The notes below the pieces were generated by a model. It ran no database searches and was not told the origin of the DNA. It saw only the letters and a program-made list of their open reading frames with translations. A stretch of 5,450 bases of DNA from Actinomycetota bacterium (GTDB taxonomy: Bacteria > Actinomycetota > Thermoleophilia > Solirubrobacterales > 70-9), in the NCBI GenBank assembly GCA_005884305.1, contig VAYL01000155.1:10109-15558 (forward strand), in the 5' to 3' direction. The first letter of the stretch is position 1; every line of letters begins with the position of its first letter. A program made the position numbers and the translations under genes. Positions 5,354 through 5,450 of the stretch are shown here, piece by piece.

Positions 5354-5450
5354 CTAGTCGACGTCGGTGCCCTCGATCAGGAAGGCGACGCGCACGTGGG
5401 CGCGGTACTCGTCGAGGTTCTCTCCCCGGATCCCGGTGCTGACGATGTCG
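5354..5450 (-). CDS. Small dodecin-like protein, C-terminal fragment (5' end outside the window)
   Basis: An open frame enters from the right edge and ends at TAG (CTA at 5354-5356), giving the last 32 residues. They read IVSTGIRGENLDEYRAHVRV then AFLIEGTDVD. The alternating hydrophobic pattern and the ending VRVAFLIEG resemble the last two beta strands of dodecins (compare the family's YQVTLKVGF ending), small flavin-binding or storage proteins of about 70 residues. The match is from pattern memory over a short stretch, so another small beta-rich protein is possible. It is on the same strand as the sulfur operon, 137 bases upstream of it, and is probably a separate transcription unit given the palindrome and -10 element between them. 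Confidence 0.45.
   Translation of the reverse strand, partial: DIVSTGIRGENLDEYRAHVRVAFLIEGTDVD

Noticed and set aside
1..5450. CRISPR arrays, tRNA or rRNA genes, phage or toxin-antitoxin modules
   Set aside because: There are no regularly spaced repeats, cloverleaf or rRNA-like sequence, or coding frame resembling such systems. Almost all the sequence is accounted for by the metabolic genes.

Overview
The window is high-GC DNA (roughly 65% G+C) with tightly packed genes, overlapping stop and start codons, few Shine-Dalgarno sites and a sulfite reductase closely resembling mycobacterial NirA. This suggests an actinobacterium, perhaps of a deep class such as Thermoleophilia. The phylum is a moderate-confidence inference and the class a weak one.

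Layout: positions 1-630 (+) hold the 3' part of a PHP-family phosphoesterase gene. Positions 631-793 separate this gene from the convergent cysC. This gap looks like a small terminal-inverted-repeat (MITE-like) insertion sitting exactly at a CTAG that supplies the stop codons of both flanking genes. Positions 5216 down to 794 (- strand) hold a four-gene assimilatory sulfate reduction operon, transcribed sulfite reductase - cysH - sat - cysC. Positions 5217-5353 are a leader/intergenic region with a -10 element six bases before the sulfite reductase ATG and a 39-bp palindrome further upstream. At 5354-5450 (-) is the C-terminal end of a small protein that resembles dodecin.

How the genes work together: Sat makes adenylylsulfate (APS) from sulfate and ATP, and CysC phosphorylates APS to PAPS. 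CysH, which has the Cys-Cys/CxxC iron-sulfur signature of APS reductases, reduces APS (possibly also PAPS) to sulfite. The siroheme/[4Fe-4S] reductase reduces sulfite to sulfide for cysteine synthesis. Translational coupling is suggested by the ATGA overlap (sulfite reductase/cysH), a 23-nt gap (cysH/sat) and the TGATG overlap (sat/cysC).

The main anomalies are a net one-base frameshift near the 5' end of sat that splits a conserved motif, the MITE-like element between convergent stops, a probable leaderless start for the first operon gene, and a symmetric operator-like palindrome. I see no phage, CRISPR, toxin-antitoxin or clearly new enzyme system. The genes themselves are a recognisable sulfur-assimilation pathway.
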